The notes beneath the pieces are model-generated. The model made no database searches. It was given only the letters and a program-made list of their open reading frames with translations, and was not told the DNA's origin. DNA of 64,000 nt from Maritimibacter sp. DP1N21-5 (lineage in GTDB: Bacteria > Pseudomonadota > Alphaproteobacteria > Rhodobacterales > Rhodobacteraceae), in NCBI RefSeq assembly GCF_019218295.1, contig NZ_JAHUZF010000007.1, positions 62,001-126,000 of the forward strand. Reading direction: 5' to 3'. A program made the position numbers and the translations under genes. Shown here one piece after another: positions 62,065-64,000 of the stretch. Within the stretch, counting starts at the first letter, position 1; every line of letters begins with the position of its first letter.

Positions 62065-62660
62065 TGGACCCGGTCCGCGAGCACGCGCAGCATTCGCGCC
62101 GTCGCGCCCCAAATGTAATAGGGGCCGTAGGGCACGGTGTAGTAGCGCCGGATCCGGCCCCGGAACATGCGGCCCTCGACCATGTAATTGGCCGGGTTCA
62201 TCACGTGATCGAAGGGCACACGAAAGACTTCGGCAACCTCACCGGGCTCTGCCCTGAAGGTGAAAGGCGCCTTGACGCGCGCGACGACGGGGGTGACGCG
62301 AAACGACGTGATCGTTTCATGGAATGGCATAGTCCCCAGCACTTCGACATTGCCCGGATCGAGCCCGACTTCTTCGTGGGCTTCGCGCAGCGCCGCCCCG
62401 ATCACGCCGTCATCATCGGGGTCTACCTTGCCGCCGGGAAAGGCGATCTGGCCGGGGTGATGCTTCAGCGCGGATGACCGCATGGTAAGAATCAGGTCGA
62501 GACCACGCGCGCTCTCCATGAAGGCGACCAACACGCCGGCGTCGCGGGTGACGACACCCTCAGGCCGGAAATCGGGGTTCAGATCGAAATCGGACGACGC
62601 ATCGCTCGGCTCCCAGCCCGCCTCGCAGGCCCGGACCAGCGCCGACAGACGGTCAGTCAT
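62061..62660 (-). CDS. Nudix hydrolase, CoA pyrophosphatase type
   Basis: A 199-residue Nudix protein. The box is GGKVDPDDDGVIGAALREAH then EEVGL; LKHHPGQIAFPGG upstream is the CoA-pyrophosphatase (NudL) signature. It would split CoA or other nucleoside diphosphates. Start 62660 lies within the end of hslO (8-base overlap); an ATG at 62675 is an alternative. Confidence 0.85.
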   Translation of the reverse strand: MTDRLSALVRACEAGWEPSDASSDFDLNPDFRPEGVVTRDAGVLVAFMESARGLDLILTMRSSALKHHPGQIAFPGGKVDPDDDGVIGAALREAHEEVGLDPGNVEVLGTMPFHETITSFRVTPVVARVKAPFTFRAEPGEVAEVFRVPFDHVMNPANYMVEGRMFRGRIRRYYTVPYGPYYIWGATARMLRVLADRVQ

Positions 62661-63633
62661 TCGTGCCGGTGGCATCCTTGCCCAACCCCGACGGATCGAG
62701 TTCGTAATGCGCGCCGCAGAACTGACAGTCCGCCGTGACGATACCTTCGTCCGTCGTCATGTAGTCGATGTCCTTCTTCGAATAGATCGACAGGCTTTCG
62801 CGGACCCTGTCTTCGGAACAGGTGCATCCGAACATGACCGGCTGCGCGTCGTAAACACGCGGCTGTTCCTCGTGAAACAGCCGGACGAGAAGTTCGGTGG
62901 GCTGCACGGCGGGACCTATCATCTCATCGGCGGTGACACTGTCGAGCAGGATATTTGCGCGGCTCCAGTTTTCACGCTCTTCCTCGTCGGGCAGGATATC
63001 CTCGGCCGAGAGAAGCCCGCCCTCACCAGAACCACCTTCGCCACTCGCGAAGGGCGACGCTTTCGGCATGTGCTGAAGCATCACGCCGCCAGCCCGCCAG
63101 TTCTCAGCGGCCTTGGCGAAGGACAGGATGAAACGGGTCGGCAGCTGTTCGGACTGAGCGAAATAGGTCTGTGCGCAATCGGACAGGCTGTTGCCCGCGA
63201 TCGGCGTGAGCCCCGAATAGGGAACCGTCCCGCGCCCCTGGTCGATCAGGATCGCGAAATAGCCCTTCCCGATCTGGTCGAACCCTCGTCCGTCGGGGTC
63301 GAGCCGATCCTCGTCATAGCTCGCATAGGCGCGGATCTGCGCGGGTTCGCCATCGGACTTCGGCGCATAGTAATCCGTCGCGATCAGCCGCGCAGGGCCA
63401 TTGCCGCGCACCTGAAGCGAGAGCTTCCAGCGCAGCTTGATGGTCTGGCCGATCATCGCGGTCAGAAGTGCGGCTTCGGCGACCAGTTCTTCGATCGCGG
63501 GCGGATAGTCGTGCTGAGACAGGACGCGGTCCAGCACACCGTCGAGTCGCACGACGCGACCACGGATGTCGGACGCATCCAGTTGGAACGGCAGGACCGT
63601 ATCGTCCCATGCGATCTGGGAGCCAAGGCTCAT
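62653..63633 (-). CDS. hslO: Redox-regulated chaperone Hsp33
   Basis: A 326-residue Hsp33. The C-terminal zinc/redox switch is present as GCTCSED and DCQFCGAHYEL, giving CxC and CxxC. The N-terminal part has the chaperone domain (LVAEAALLTAMIGQTIKLRW, LQVRGNGPARLIATDYY). It becomes an ATP-independent holdase on oxidation. Slightly longer than E. coli Hsp33 because of an acidic/Gly insert near residues 190-215. It is divergent from the Nudix gene at the right edge. Confidence 0.93.
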   Translation of the reverse strand: MSLGSQIAWDDTVLPFQLDASDIRGRVVRLDGVLDRVLSQHDYPPAIEELVAEAALLTAMIGQTIKLRWKLSLQVRGNGPARLIATDYYAPKSDGEPAQIRAYASYDEDRLDPDGRGFDQIGKGYFAILIDQGRGTVPYSGLTPIAGNSLSDCAQTYFAQSEQLPTRFILSFAKAAENWRAGGVMLQHMPKASPFASGEGGSGEGGLLSAEDILPDEEERENWSRANILLDSVTADEMIGPAVQPTELLVRLFHEEQPRVYDAQPVMFGCTCSEDRVRESLSIYSKKDIDYMTTDEGIVTADCQFCGAHYELDPSGLGKDATGTND

Positions 63634-63706
63634 GAGCGGTTTTCCTTAGTTTTTGTGCGTGGCATATCCTCTTCCCTGATGAGGAGCAACCTGACGGAGA
63701 CCCGAG

Positions 63707-64000
63707 ATGCGGCGGTTCGGTAAGGCACCATTGGCGGGGCAGGTCTACCGTCGGAGGCCCGGCGCATATGCCATTTTGCGGCTGGGCGACAGCGTTCTTC
63801 TTACACATCAACGCGAGCCTGAGCCCGAGTTCCAGCTGCCGGGCGGCGGCATCGATCCCGGTGAAACGGCGATCGGTGCGCTGCACCGCGAAGTATTCGA
63901 GGAAACCGGATGGCGCATCGCCAAGCCGCGCAAGATCGGCATCTACAAGCGCTACGCCTACATGCCCGAGTATGACCTCTGGGCCGAGAAGATTTGCCAT
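63707..64000 (+). CDS. Nudix hydrolase (3' end cut by window edge)
   Basis: ATG 63707 follows GGAG with seven bases. The first 98 codons are open to the window edge. The protein reads YAILRLGDSVLLTHQ, then the Nudix box GGGIDPGETAIGALHREVFE followed by ETGW. The minus-strand frame covering the same bases (63314-64000) is a shadow. Substrate unknown. Confidence 0.85.
   Translation, partial: MRRFGKAPLAGQVYRRRPGAYAILRLGDSVLLTHQREPEPEFQLPGGGIDPGETAIGALHREVFEETGWRIAKPRKIGIYKRYAYMPEYDLWAEKICH

Noticed and set aside
63314-64000. Minus-strand frame reaching the right edge
   Set aside because: It covers hslO and a Nudix gene on the plus strand with a complete Nudix box; the minus frame has no recognisable domain.

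Overview
The window looks like a chromosomal segment of a Rhodobacterales (roseobacter-type) alphaproteobacterium. Base composition is GC-rich. The linked loci are typical of that order: a RegB/SenC/RegA redox regulon, hemD followed by a mitofilin (Mic60) gene and a HemY-like gene, alphaproteobacterial AddBA, the AmgK/MurU pair, and several TRAP transporters. No rRNA, CRISPR array, prophage or intact insertion sequence was seen. One tRNA gene, tRNA-Thr(CGT), is present.

Layout. (1) 1-3709: the N-terminal 1236 codons of a very large RTX calcium-binding secreted protein on the minus strand, cut by the window edge. Its Shine-Dalgarno sequence lies inside a long perfect hairpin. (2) 3957-21008: a catabolic island. 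It holds two LigM-like tetrahydrofolate-dependent O-demethylases, a MetF-like reductase, a LysR regulator with two HTH domains, two complete TRAP transporters, an alpha/beta hydrolase, a YciI-like protein, a GntR/FCD regulator with visible operators, a feruloyl-CoA-synthase-like ligase, a crotonase, a MarR regulator with a visible operator, and an amidohydrolase. Together these suggest uptake, CoA activation, side-chain removal and O-demethylation of methoxylated aromatic (lignin-derived) acids, with the methyl group passed to tetrahydrofolate. (3) 21162-26699: an iron-related operon: imelysin, bacterioferritin-associated ferredoxin, bacterioferritin, di-heme oxidoreductase, a second imelysin-like protein, and DUF1513. 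(4) 26944-27884: a compositionally distinct DsbA-like gene beside tRNA-Thr.

(5) 28002-34896: the heme/envelope operon hemD-mic60-hemY on the minus strand, divergent from tsaD-gpsA-YciI-EVE and a DUF1761 gene. (6) 35142-41347: mixed housekeeping genes (DUF2853, a LysM/BON protein, a ketopantoate-reductase-family enzyme, a PRC-barrel protein, ahcY, an FkbM methyltransferase, an HD hydrolase) and two tiny genes of unknown function. (7) 41454-47841: a GcvA-like LysR gene, then the RegA/SenC/RegB redox regulon with a sulfotransferase gene inserted between regA and senC, and a PAS protein without a kinase domain. (8) 47905-56728: tsaE-amgK-murU-addB-addA-trxA, a tightly overlapped plus-strand run. 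(9) 56858-57426: two almost identical copies of a 68-residue secreted or membrane protein gene. (10) 57553-64000: two L,D-transpeptidases around a CAP-domain lipoprotein, then hslO-nudix-cca-RNA methyltransferase on the minus strand, and the start of another Nudix gene at the right edge.

Start codons were chosen from Shine-Dalgarno placement and family alignment. Many differ from the longest open frame. All functions are inferred from sequence features recognised by eye; no database search was run.
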